From Jejuia sp047345485 (lineage in GTDB: Bacteria; Bacteroidota; Bacteroidia; Flavobacteriales; Flavobacteriaceae): DNA of 64,000 bases. The stretch covers positions 372,001 to 436,000 of the forward strand of contig NZ_JBLFEN010000001.1 in assembly GCF_047345485.1 (NCBI RefSeq). The letters run 5' to 3'. Below, one piece after another: positions 38,101-46,170 of this stretch. The position numbers and the translations under genes were made by a program. The notes beneath the pieces were generated by a model. It did no database searches. It was not told the origin of the DNA and saw only the letters and a list, made by a program, of their open reading frames with translations. Position 1 is the first letter of the stretch. Each line of letters starts with the position of its first letter.

Positions 38101-41100
38101 ACTTTTGGTGGTGGCTACAATTATACTGTAGATTGGGGAGATGGCACAACTACAACAGGAGAAACAGGTGATGCAACACACACTTATGCAACTGTTGGCA
38201 CTTATACCGTTTCTATTACTGGCGATTTCCCTAGAATACGTTTTAATAACGGATTTGATAAAGATAAGATTCTAACCATAGAACAATGGGGTAATAATCC
38301 TTGGACAACCATGGAAAATGCGTTTTATGGTTGCACTAACTTAAATATAACTAATCCTACTATTGATGAACCTAACTTAACTAATTTAACTGAGCTTGAT
38401 CGCATGTTTGAAGACTGTACCAGTTTTAATGGTGATGTTACCAATTGGGATGTCAGTAATGTTGAAAGTTTAAGAAGTGTATTTAGAGGCGCTACTATTT
38501 TTAATCAAAATATTGGAAATTGGGATGTTAGTAATGTTCAATTTTTATCTAGAACATTTGCGAATGCATTGGCTTTTAATCAAGATATATCATCATGGAA
38601 TGTGAGTAATGTAACTAATATGCTACTTACATTTTATAACGCTGAAAGTTTCAATCAACCTATACAATCTTGGGATGTTTCTAATGTTACAAGTTTTGCA
38701 AGAATTTTTGAAGAAACAGATGTATTTAATCAACCCATTGGCGTATGGGATACGTCGAGTGCTACGATTATATCTGGTATGTTTAACGACGCAGTGGCTT
38801 TTAATCAGGATATAAGTAATTGGGATGTGTCGAATGCAATGTTATTTAGAAATACGTTTGAAGGTGCTATTCTGTTCAATCAAGATATAAGTTCTTGGGA
38901 CACTTCTAGCGCTACTGATATGTTGTTTATGTTTAAAGATGCAACAGCTTTTAATCAAGATATTAGTAGTTGGGATGTTAGTCAAGTATTTAGAATGTTC
39001 GCCATGTTTGAAAATGCTACAGCATTCGATCAAGATTTAAGTGCATGGAATGTACGAAGTCTTACTACTGCAGAACGTATGTTTGATGGTGTAACACTTT
39101 CTACAGCAAATTACGATGCACTTTTAATAGGTTGGAACACACAAAACCTACAACCAAATGTTATTTTTAGTGGAGGAAATAGTCAGTACTGTTTAGCAGA
39201 ACCAGATCGTACTAATATAATTAATTCAGATTTATGGACTATCACTGACGGTGGAAGTGTAAGTAGTAATAATGCTACATTCGATACATTGGCAGACCTT
39301 ACAGTCCCTAACACGTATAATTTACCACCAATTTCAGGAACGAACCTTACCGGCAACGAACGTTATTATACCGAACCTAATGGAAATGGTATCGAATATA
39401 ATGCTGGAGAAAGTATTCAATTTGCAGATTTTCCTTCGTATCCAATAACGCTTTATATTTTTGATACTACAGCAACATGTAATAGTTCAGAAACTTCTTT
39501 CGAACTCACGATTACTGAATCTACTGTTCCAGATTGTACAAATATTACAACACCTTTGGATGGAAGTGCAAACGTTTCAATAGCAACTGATTTAACTTGG
39601 GCAGCCATTACCAATGCAGATGGATATTTTGTAACTATTGGCACAACTTCAGGAGGCAACGATATTTTAGATAATGAAGATGTTGCAGGAACTACATTCG
39701 ATTTACCAGGAGATTTACCAGAGAATACGGAAATCTTCGTTACCATCATTCCATATAATGGCGTAGGTAATGCCACGGGATGTGTTGAAGAAAATTTCAC
39801 TACTGAAACCCTGGCAACAACCCCAGACTGTACAGAGCTTACTTCACCACTTAATGGAGAAACAGGTGTTTCATTAGAAACAGATATAAATTGGTTAGCA
39901 TCAGCTACAGCTGAAGGCTATTTTTTATCTATTGGAACGACTTCTGGTGGAACAGATATTCTAAATAATGAAGATGTTGGTAATACAACAAACTTCGTAC
40001 CTCTTAATGATCTTCCAGAATCTTCTGAAATCTTTGTGAGTATAATTCCTTATAATGCTCAAGGAAATGCATCAGGTTGTAGTGAAGAAAGTTTTACCAC
40101 AGAATTTTTAGCAAGCATTCCGAATTGTACAGCTTTAACCACACCACTGAGCGGAAGTACAAATGTTTCCATACTGACAGATTTAACTTGGGCAGCCATT
40201 GCCAATGCAGATGGTTATTTGGTCACTGTTGGAACAACTTCTGGAGGCAATGATATTTTAGATAATGAAAATGTCACTGGAACAACATTTGATTTACCAA
40301 CGGACTTACCTGAAAACACAGAAATATTTGTTATTATAATTCCATATAATGGTGAAGGTAATGCAATAGGCTGTACCGAAGAAAGTTTCACGACAGAAAC
40401 CTTGGCAACCATTCCAAATTGTACAGCATTAACATCACCACTGAACGGAAGTACAGATGTTTCCATTGCATCGGATTTAACTTGGACGGCCCTAACCAAT
40501 GCAGATGGTTATTTTGTAACCGTAGGCACAACATCAGGAGGCAACGATATTGTAGATAATGAAAATGTCACTGGAACAACATTTGATTTACCAACGGACT
40601 TACCAGAGAATACGGAAATCTTCGTTACCATAATTCCTTCTAATGGCGCAGGTAATGCCACGGGATGTGTTGAAGAAAGTTTCACTACTGAAACCTTGGC
40701 AACAACTCCAGACTGTACAGAGCTTACTTCACCACTTAATGGAGAAACAGGTGTTTCATTAGAAACAGATATAAATTGGTTAGCATCAGCTACAGCTGAA
40801 GGCTATTTTTTATCTATTGGAACGACTCCAGGAGGAACAGATATTCTAAATAATGAAGATGTTGGTAATACAACAAACTTCGTACCTCTTAATGATCTTC
40901 CAGAATCTACTGAAATCTTTGTGAGTATAATTCCTTATAATGCTCAAGGAAATGCATCAGGTTGTACCGAAGAAAGTTTCACGACAGAAACCTTGGCAAC
41001 CATTCCAAATTGTACAGCATTAACATCACCACTGAACGGAAGTACAGATGTTTCCATTGCATCGGATTTAACTTGGACGGCCCTANNNNNNNNNNNNNNN

Positions 41101-41775
41101 NNNNNNNNNNNNNNNNNNNNNNNNNNNNNNNNNNNNNNNNNNNNNNNNNNNNNNNNNNNNNNNNNNNNNNNNNNNNNNNNNNNNNGTACAGCATTAACAT
41201 CACCACTGAACGGAAGTACAGATGTTTCCATTGCATCGGATTTAACTTGGACGGCCCTAACCAATGCAGATGGTTATTTTGTAACCGTAGGCACAACATC
41301 AGGAGGCAGTGATATTTTAGATAATGAAAATGTCACAGGAACAACATTTGATTTACCAACGGACTTACCTGAAAACACAGAAATATTCGTTACAATAATT
41401 CCATATAATGGCGTAGGTAATGCCACAGGATGTGCAGAAGAAAGTTTTACTACAGAAACCTTAGCGATAGCCTTAGCGCCTGATAATACTAAGTACGGCT
41501 TTTCACCAGACGGAGACGGTGTTAATGAATATTGGGAAATTGATACAATAGAAAATTATCCAGATAACACTGTAACTATCTATAACCGCTGGGGAGATAT
41601 AGTGTTTACAATTAAAGGTTATAATAATTCTACTAATGTTTTTAGAGGTGAAGCAAATAAAAAAACAAAAATGGGAGCTGGCACCTTACCGTCTGGAACT
41701 TACTTTTTTGATATTCAGATAAACGGAAATCATAATTTAAAGAAAACGAAAGGCTTCGTTGTATTAAAGCGCTAA
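35176..41775 (+). CDS. giant type IX-secreted surface protein (beta-helix, Fn3-like, PKD, DUF285, CHU_C domains)
   Basis: About 2200 residues plus an unknown part in a 100-N gap. The start at 35176 gives a clean signal peptide (MIKKSLLFLCLSFYINVFSA); a TTG 30 bases earlier is less likely. Order: a right-handed beta-helix with SNNTGQN-like turns (about 35250-37120); three Fn3-like modules (37155-38020) starting CTxL.P and ending GC..ESF.TETL; a PKD-like domain (WGDGTTTTGETGDATHTY, near 38130); nine DUF285 units of 25 residues (FNQDISSWDVSNVTNM type, 38425-39080); six or more further Fn3-like modules of 98-99 residues (39535-41460); and a type B sorting domain (YGFSPDGDGVNEYWEID to GFVVLKR, 41490-41775). 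Secretion by the Por/type IX system to the cell surface is expected; a role in adhesion or gliding is inference. Confidence 0.88.
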   Translation: MIKKSLLFLCLSFYINVFSADIYVDQSAAVGGDGSSWATAFQDIQSAVDAASANDIILIAAGIYQPVDEIDISIPLTIRGGYPQGGGAQDINANITQIQGDVLSGVFDVAIDSETLFQGFRLSNFRTGITTDSSITVDQVEFFGSITNDIRVEDSISALAVTNCLFSNSSGTSISATLDIVNSITISNSIFENSSGRALSADDEVLNISMVNCSILNSTSDGTSITLRGPNANIINLNAENNNQPTGSILSYNNDNGTLFIKDSNFSNNTGQNAVNLSVLGGSVVIENTNISDNTATGSFPYGVIDARNANVTARNSKFNDNFVQGSQARIFGVRDFGSDISLVLDNCEFRNNDAVGSIENLLRIQNIVDLTIMNCTFDNNVLESPITIQDHATISNNVFENHVLSDFIFELRGQVPQSSVTFEGNRFSANTFGRFSISSFSNLESSNNSYTEETVSVFFNITNSKFTNENYRGNSSGRIFFSLLNTNATIENSVFISELNSGSHRLNTSSRDVSLNIVNSTFSASNFNDVNINVNFNDDLPSTLRNSVLWSGSNLAQSALTGSTSNLVIQHSLVKGEDFAGVGNLNGTVVENTPIFVNPNAFDFRMQDCSPTINEGRNSYSNVSTDLLNNPRIFETSIDMGAYELQEPARATCSVPERPLCTTLILPADGDTDVPTDTNLRWTADPDATGYILRVGTTLGSFDLVNETLTGSVTSYNLPSDLPDSAEIFVRIIPFNGIGNAVGCVSESFFTETVPSSCTALTAPLNNTTNVPVDTNLNWNAIPDATGYILRVGTALGSFDLLNITLENRTTYDLPNDLPFNSEIFVRIIPFNEFGNAIGCVSESFTTETLVTEPNCTTISMPLNGDTDVPITSDLSWNSVVGADGYRVTIGTTSGGTDIFDNINLGINTSVSLPDFTENTEIFVSIVPYNSEGSAIGCAEESFTTETLVNTNAFITTWKTDNAGVSNNDQITIPTFGGGYNYTVDWGDGTTTTGETGDATHTYATVGTYTVSITGDFPRIRFNNGFDKDKILTIEQWGNNPWTTMENAFYGCTNLNITNPTIDEPNLTNLTELDRMFEDCTSFNGDVTNWDVSNVESLRSVFRGATIFNQNIGNWDVSNVQFLSRTFANALAFNQDISSWNVSNVTNMLLTFYNAESFNQPIQSWDVSNVTSFARIFEETDVFNQPIGVWDTSSATIISGMFNDAVAFNQDISNWDVSNAMLFRNTFEGAILFNQDISSWDTSSATDMLFMFKDATAFNQDISSWDVSQVFRMFAMFENATAFDQDLSAWNVRSLTTAERMFDGVTLSTANYDALLIGWNTQNLQPNVIFSGGNSQYCLAEPDRTNIINSDLWTITDGGSVSSNNATFDTLADLTVPNTYNLPPISGTNLTGNERYYTEPNGNGIEYNAGESIQFADFPSYPITLYIFDTTATCNSSETSFELTITESTVPDCTNITTPLDGSANVSIATDLTWAAITNADGYFVTIGTTSGGNDILDNEDVAGTTFDLPGDLPENTEIFVTIIPYNGVGNATGCVEENFTTETLATTPDCTELTSPLNGETGVSLETDINWLASATAEGYFLSIGTTSGGTDILNNEDVGNTTNFVPLNDLPESSEIFVSIIPYNAQGNASGCSEESFTTEFLASIPNCTALTTPLSGSTNVSILTDLTWAAIANADGYLVTVGTTSGGNDILDNENVTGTTFDLPTDLPENTEIFVIIIPYNGEGNAIGCTEESFTTETLATIPNCTALTSPLNGSTDVSIASDLTWTALTNADGYFVTVGTTSGGNDIVDNENVTGTTFDLPTDLPENTEIFVTIIPSNGAGNATGCVEESFTTETLATTPDCTELTSPLNGETGVSLETDINWLASATAEGYFLSIGTTPGGTDILNNEDVGNTTNFVPLNDLPESTEIFVSIIPYNAQGNASGCTEESFTTETLATIPNCTALTSPLNGSTDVSIASDLTWTALXXXXXXXXXXXXXXXXXXXXXXXXXXXXXXXXXXTALTSPLNGSTDVSIASDLTWTALTNADGYFVTVGTTSGGSDILDNENVTGTTFDLPTDLPENTEIFVTIIPYNGVGNATGCAEESFTTETLAIALAPDNTKYGFSPDGDGVNEYWEIDTIENYPDNTVTIYNRWGDIVFTIKGYNNSTNVFRGEANKKTKMGAGTLPSGTYFFDIQINGNHNLKKTKGFVVLKR
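38425..39090 (+). repeat. nine DUF285 repeats of about 75 bp
   Basis: Units follow FN..I..WDVSNV......F..A, 25 residues each, inside the giant protein. They resemble the BspA/DUF285 surface-protein repeats, here diverged in DNA sequence. Confidence 0.8.
39535..41466 (+). repeat. tandem Fn3-like modules of 294-297 bp, partly identical
   Basis: Modules begin at 39535, 39829, 40126, 40420, 40714, 41011 and (after the gap) 41185. Those at 39829 and 40714 are almost identical, and those at 40420, 41011 and 41185 share long identical DNA, giving a B-A-A order repeated with an 885-base period. Confidence 0.9.
41086..41185. other. scaffold gap of exactly 100 N
   Basis: The sequence on both sides is the same 74-base start of an Fn3-like module, so the assembler stalled in the repeat. 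One whole missing remainder of a module would need about 220 bases, more than the 100 shown; the true length is unknown. Confidence 0.97.
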
Positions 41776-41779
41776 TCCT

Positions 41780-42712
41780 ATGACATTAAAATACCTACAC
41801 AAAACTAGTGCATTACTCATACTATTTATTTGCTTTTTAACTTGCAACGTGGTGTATAGTCAACAATCTGCATTATTTCCAGAATATAATTATAACCCTT
41901 TAATTATAAATCCGGCATATGCGGGACTTTTATCAACAACAGAGGTTACATTATCCAACACGGGGTTTAGTAATTTTGAAGGTGCACCAAGAAACCTTAA
42001 TCTAAGTTTTCATACCCCATTACAAGATGGCAAAATGGGGCTTGGAGCTGCCATTATTAGAGATCAAATAGGCGTAACAAATTCTACAAACGCTTTTTTA
42101 GCGTATTCTTATAAAATATTTTTTGATTTTAAAAGTGATCGTCCGTATTGGCAAGATTATCAAGCAGGGTCTTTATCTTTTGCTATAACAGCAGGAGTTC
42201 AGCAGTTTCAAGATAATCTATTAAACCTTGGCATTACTGATGATGTTAGATTTAGCGAAAATGTTAACGCCTCTATTCCTAATATAGGCGCAGGTATATT
42301 ATTTAATCATGCTAGATTTTATGCGGGTATATCTGCACCAAATCTTATTGGCTTAAAATTAGCGTCAGAAGATAACGTTAATATAGAATTTCCAATATAT
42401 GGATATTTAGGGTATCGCTTTTTTAGCAATCGCTTTGAAGATATTATGGTAAAACCAAGTATATTATTGAGACATGAAAAAGGTGCGCCACTTCTAGCAG
42501 ATTTAAATGTTTCTATTAGTTATAGAAATAAGTTTGAGTTAGGTGCTGGTTATAGATCAACATCATCTGTAAACCTATTAGCAGGTGTTTATTTAGCAGA
42601 TACTTTTAGAATTATTTATCATTATAATATGGAAACAAATAATTCTCCACTAGGTAATACACATGGTATAATACTTAGTTTTAGATTTAATAACGGGTAC
42701 CAAGCGAATTAA
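41780..42712 (+). CDS. PorP/SprF family type IX secretion system membrane protein
   Basis: A 310-residue outer-membrane protein. The signal peptide covers about 1-27 (CNVVYSQQSA), then the family start LFPEYNYNPLIINPAYAGL. The remainder alternates as beta-strands and ends GIILSFRFNNGYQAN. PorP/SprF proteins assist export and surface attachment of specific type B (CHU_C) cargo, as SprF does for SprB. Only four bases separate it from the giant protein's stop, so it is very probably the dedicated partner of that protein. The core type IX genes are not in the window. Confidence 0.93.
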   Translation: MTLKYLHKTSALLILFICFLTCNVVYSQQSALFPEYNYNPLIINPAYAGLLSTTEVTLSNTGFSNFEGAPRNLNLSFHTPLQDGKMGLGAAIIRDQIGVTNSTNAFLAYSYKIFFDFKSDRPYWQDYQAGSLSFAITAGVQQFQDNLLNLGITDDVRFSENVNASIPNIGAGILFNHARFYAGISAPNLIGLKLASEDNVNIEFPIYGYLGYRFFSNRFEDIMVKPSILLRHEKGAPLLADLNVSISYRNKFELGAGYRSTSSVNLLAGVYLADTFRIIYHYNMETNNSPLGNTHGIILSFRFNNGYQAN

Positions 42713-42727
42713 TAAGTATTTTAGTAA

Positions 42728-42735
42728 TATCTTTG
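42728..42735 (+). promoter_or_regulatory. -7 box before the 46-residue membrane peptide
   Basis: TATCTTTG fits TAnnTTTG exactly, 32 bases ahead of the ATG at 42768. Confidence 0.45.
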
Positions 42736-42767
42736 TTTTGGCATATAATAACTTCATTTATGGTAAT

Positions 42768-42908
42768 ATGACAACTAAAGATTATATCTTTTATGCACTT
42801 GTTTTTTTAAATGTCGCATTCGTAGTTTTTGTATTTGTAAGCCGATATTTAACGAGACATAATCAACACCACCACGAGGATGTAGATGATACAGACAATG
42901 ACACATAA
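42768..42908 (+). CDS. 46-residue single-helix membrane protein
   Basis: A short ORF, ATG at 42768 to TAA at 42908. The product starts MTTKDYIFYA, has one hydrophobic helix (LVFLNVAFVVFVFV, residues 11-24), then SRYLTRHN and an acidic, histidine-bearing tail (QHHHEDVDDTDNDT). The positive residues right after the helix fit an inner-membrane topology with the tail in the cytoplasm. It has its own -7 box and does not overlap its neighbours. It is not a family I recognise; the His/Asp tail could bind metal, which is a guess. Confidence 0.6.
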   Translation: MTTKDYIFYALVFLNVAFVVFVFVSRYLTRHNQHHHEDVDDTDNDT

Positions 42909-42954
42909 AACCTCCTGAAATTTGAAAATTAATGACTGTATTTCACGTGTAATA

Positions 42955-45219
42955 TCATTTCGCAATAGGCGCAGCCATACAATGGTCTGGTATTCCAAAG
43001 CCATCAATTAAAGCTCCAATATGCGGTCTTAATTCAGTAGATAATCGTTCTACACGATTACGAATCGCTTTAGATTTTGAACCGCTGATATACCCTTGCT
43101 CTAAAAACCAAGACGCATCTTTTCGTAGTTCGTTTAGCGCAAATAGAGTTCCTAATTTTTCAAATAATGCCTTATTTTTTTCGTCTTTAATGTTAGCTGT
43201 AAAGTCTACAAAAGTTGTGTAGGCTAACTCTATACTATAGGCTTTTCCTAAAGCCAATAAGTGAGTTTGCACCTTTAAAAAGGCTTGATAAGATGGTATG
43301 CCTTTTTTTACATAATCACGAATACGCATGGCGATAGTGTAGGTAAGGCGCCTTGTACGATAATCAAAAGCATCTTTATGAAATTTAGAACTGTATAAAT
43401 GGTCTTTATCTACATTATTAGTATACACAGGATTAAACGTGCTTAATGTATCGCCAAGTCTAGAGCTTAATAATTTAAGAACAGCCGAAAATCCTGCGCT
43501 ATTAAATTCCGATTTAAAATCGGATAAAACACCCTTGGCTGCTAATTGTAATAACACGTGATTATCACCTTCAAAAGTTGTAAAAATATCCACATCACTT
43601 TTAAGATCTGCAATTTGATTTTCTAATAAATAGCCTTTACCGCCGCAAGCCTCTCTACATTCCTGTATAGTGTCATTGGCAAACCATGTGACGATAGATT
43701 TAAGTCCTGCTGCCTGTGTTTCTATTTTTCGTTTGTCTGTTATAGTTTTATCACTGTACACCTTCATCATGTGCGTAAGTGTCACGTCATACACATAGCA
43801 ACTCGCAATTGCAGGTGTTAGGCGCAATTGGTGAGATGGATAATCCATTAACAAATCTTCCTGTATCTTAATGCTATCATTAAATTGTCGTCGTTTTAAT
43901 GCATGTTTTACAGCAATGGCTAGAGCTTTTTTAGCGCCACCAAGTCCAGCACGTGCCACACATATTCTACCGCCAACTAAAGTCCCTAACATGGTAAAAA
44001 AACGTTTACTCGGGTTTTCTATATCAGAATGATAGGTGCCTTCAGGTGTAATATCACCATATTTATTCAATAAATTGGCTCTTGGTACACGCACTTGGTT
44101 AAACCAAATTTTACCATTATCTACGCCGTTAAGTCCCAATTTATAACCATTATCTTCAATAGTAACTCCAGGCGTAAGCTTATGATTTGCATCACGAATA
44201 GTGACTAATATGGCATGAACACCATGGTTTTTGCCATCTACAATAAGTTGCGCAAACACCGAAGCCTTGGTGGAATGTAAGGCATTCCCAATATACTCTT
44301 TATTGTCATTTTTCCCTGGCGTATGAATAATAATACTGTCGGTTTCAGCATCATAAGTTGCAGTGGTTTTTATACCTCTCACATTAGAGCCATGTCCTGT
44401 TTCTGTCATCGCAAAACAGCCTAAAAGTTTAGCCTTACCAGTGTCAGATAAATAGGCATCATGATGAATTTTAGTGCCTAATTTTTGAATACTACCGCCA
44501 AAAAGTCCAAACTGCACGCCAAATTTTATCGCCATACTACCATCCACATACATCATATTTTCAAAAACAGCTGCATATGCAGGCATATCATCAATACCAC
44601 CATAAGCTTCTGAAAACGCCATTGCACCATAACCTTTTTCACCTAAAAATTCAACTTGTTTTAAAACATGTGCCCTAAACTCTTCTTTATCTCTTTTAAT
44701 ATCCCATTTAAAAATAGGGTGACGCAACACCTCTCTAAACGTATCAACCACCACAGCATGCTCACCTTTTAAAAGAGTGTCTAATTCCGTAGCATTATAA
44801 AAATCAGAGGTAGTTTCCTTAACAATCTCAATGTCAAATAAATGGTTGTAATGGTTGGGTTGAATCCCTAAATTAATTTCAATATCCTTTAAGTATGGGT
44901 TAAACGGACAGTCTTCAAAATGATGACAAATCATTTTTTGACTAAATGTTGCTAGGGGATAGGTATCACTTTCTATTAACTTTATTTTTGAATTAGAAAT
45001 AACATTTTTCCAATGCTTAAGTTCCTCATAAGCTGGAGGTGTATTTCTATCTAAGAATTTTATAAGATAATTGTAATCTTGCTTTGTAAGTGTATCGTCC
45101 TGTTTTATAGCCTTTTTAACTACCGAAATTTCAGAATATGATAATAAATCATCAGACCACATCACATAAAAAAACGGGATATATTGTAAAACACCCGAAG
45201 TATATTTTTCTTTTTCCAT
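42955..45219 (-). CDS. acyl-CoA dehydrogenase / oxidase-like flavoprotein
   Basis: A 754-residue FAD enzyme of the acyl-CoA dehydrogenase superfamily, oxidising acyl-CoA to 2-enoyl-CoA in beta-oxidation. It is longer than classic dehydrogenases (about 380) and has the acyl-CoA-oxidase layout: N-terminal helical extension (1-150), FAD/substrate core with CFAMTETGHGSNVRGIKTTA and DNGYKLGLNGVDNGKIWFNQ, the ACGGKGYLLENQIADLKSD segment with the FAD-contact pattern, and an extra C-terminal helical domain. No other beta-oxidation gene is adjacent. Whether oxygen or an electron-transfer flavoprotein is the acceptor cannot be told. Confidence 0.88.
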   Translation of the reverse strand: MEKEKYTSGVLQYIPFFYVMWSDDLLSYSEISVVKKAIKQDDTLTKQDYNYLIKFLDRNTPPAYEELKHWKNVISNSKIKLIESDTYPLATFSQKMICHHFEDCPFNPYLKDIEINLGIQPNHYNHLFDIEIVKETTSDFYNATELDTLLKGEHAVVVDTFREVLRHPIFKWDIKRDKEEFRAHVLKQVEFLGEKGYGAMAFSEAYGGIDDMPAYAAVFENMMYVDGSMAIKFGVQFGLFGGSIQKLGTKIHHDAYLSDTGKAKLLGCFAMTETGHGSNVRGIKTTATYDAETDSIIIHTPGKNDNKEYIGNALHSTKASVFAQLIVDGKNHGVHAILVTIRDANHKLTPGVTIEDNGYKLGLNGVDNGKIWFNQVRVPRANLLNKYGDITPEGTYHSDIENPSKRFFTMLGTLVGGRICVARAGLGGAKKALAIAVKHALKRRQFNDSIKIQEDLLMDYPSHQLRLTPAIASCYVYDVTLTHMMKVYSDKTITDKRKIETQAAGLKSIVTWFANDTIQECREACGGKGYLLENQIADLKSDVDIFTTFEGDNHVLLQLAAKGVLSDFKSEFNSAGFSAVLKLLSSRLGDTLSTFNPVYTNNVDKDHLYSSKFHKDAFDYRTRRLTYTIAMRIRDYVKKGIPSYQAFLKVQTHLLALGKAYSIELAYTTFVDFTANIKDEKNKALFEKLGTLFALNELRKDASWFLEQGYISGSKSKAIRNRVERLSTELRPHIGALIDGFGIPDHCMAAPIAK

Positions 45220-45320
45220 GACATGAATTTACGATAAAATTTATAATAATTGAAATTACACTATTTGTATCAAAATACTAAATAATACATCCTTAAAAGT
45301 TGTGTGCTAATTTTAAGCAT

Positions 45321-45352
45321 AAAAAAGGTTATCTGAACGGATAACCTTTTTT
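45321..45352. terminator. bidirectional terminator
   Basis: AAAAAAGGTTATC (45321-45333) and GATAACCTTTTTT (45340-45352) form a perfect 13-bp stem; T-runs result on both strands. It lies just after the DJ-1/PfpI stop on the minus strand. Confidence 0.88.
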
Positions 45353-45369
45353 ATAAGTAGCTCATTAAA

Positions 45370-46047
45370 TTATTTCAAACTTTCTAACAATTTCTCAGCT
45401 ACTAACTCTGATGATGCAGGGTTTTGTCCTGTAATTAAATTTCCATCTTTTATAGCGTAAGCAGCCCAATCTTCTTTTTTAGAATAGAGGCCTTCATTAT
45501 TTTTCAGCATATCTTCAACTAAAAATGGCACTACATCTGTTAGCCCAACAGCTGCTTCTTCACTATTTGTAAATCCTGTTACTTTTTTACCTTTTACTAA
45601 AGGAGTACCATCTGTATTTTTTACATTTTTTAATGCTGCTGGTGCGTGACATACAAATCCTATTGGCTTATCTTGAGCATTAAATGTTTCAATCAAAGTT
45701 ATAGAAATAGCATCGGTTGCTAAATCCCATAATGGTCCGTGGCCTCCAGGATAAAATACAGCATCAAAATCATCTGGATTCATAGCTGATAGTACCTGTG
45801 TGTTTGCAATTCTACTTTTAGCTTCTTCGTCTTTATCAAAACGTTTTGTAGCTTCAGTTGCTGCGTCTGGTGTATCACTACTCGGGTCAATTGGTGCAGC
45901 TCCTCCTTTTGGGGTTGCAATTGTAATATCTGCACCTTTATCTATTAATGTGTAATATGGGTTAGCAAACTCTTCTACCCAAAACCCTGTTTTTTTTCCT
46001 GTATCTCCCAATTTGTCGTGAGATGTTAATACAAATAATATCTTCAT
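45370..46047 (-). CDS. DJ-1/PfpI family protein (Hsp31-like glutamine amidotransferase fold)
   Basis: A 225-residue cytosolic protein of the class I glutamine-amidotransferase-like superfamily. Glutamate E26 (FWVEEFANP), nucleophile cysteine C133 and H134 (GFVCHAPAALKN), and the AVFYPGGHGPLWDLA segment match the Hsp31/glyoxalase III-type group, which acts on methylglyoxal or glycated proteins or as a chaperone. It is 123 bases downstream of the YqhD-like gene, on the same strand, and completes an aldehyde-stress set. A terminator follows. Confidence 0.88.
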   Translation of the reverse strand: MKILFVLTSHDKLGDTGKKTGFWVEEFANPYYTLIDKGADITIATPKGGAAPIDPSSDTPDAATEATKRFDKDEEAKSRIANTQVLSAMNPDDFDAVFYPGGHGPLWDLATDAISITLIETFNAQDKPIGFVCHAPAALKNVKNTDGTPLVKGKKVTGFTNSEEAAVGLTDVVPFLVEDMLKNNEGLYSKKEDWAAYAIKDGNLITGQNPASSELVAEKLLESLK

Positions 46048-46170
46048 TTTTTATTCTTTTTTAAATTCATTTTTTTACTTCTGAAACCTTTTCAAAAAGA
46101 TGTTTCCTATTTTGTATTTATAAAGCTTGTAGCTACAGTAATGATAGTAGTATTGTTTTTATAATTACTT

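Noticed and set aside
40962..41312. ORFs in other frames across the N gap
   Set aside because: They are shadows of the giant protein and read through unknown bases.
37155..41460. Regular repeats as a CRISPR array
   Set aside because: The units are about 294 bases, in frame, and encode Fn3-like modules.
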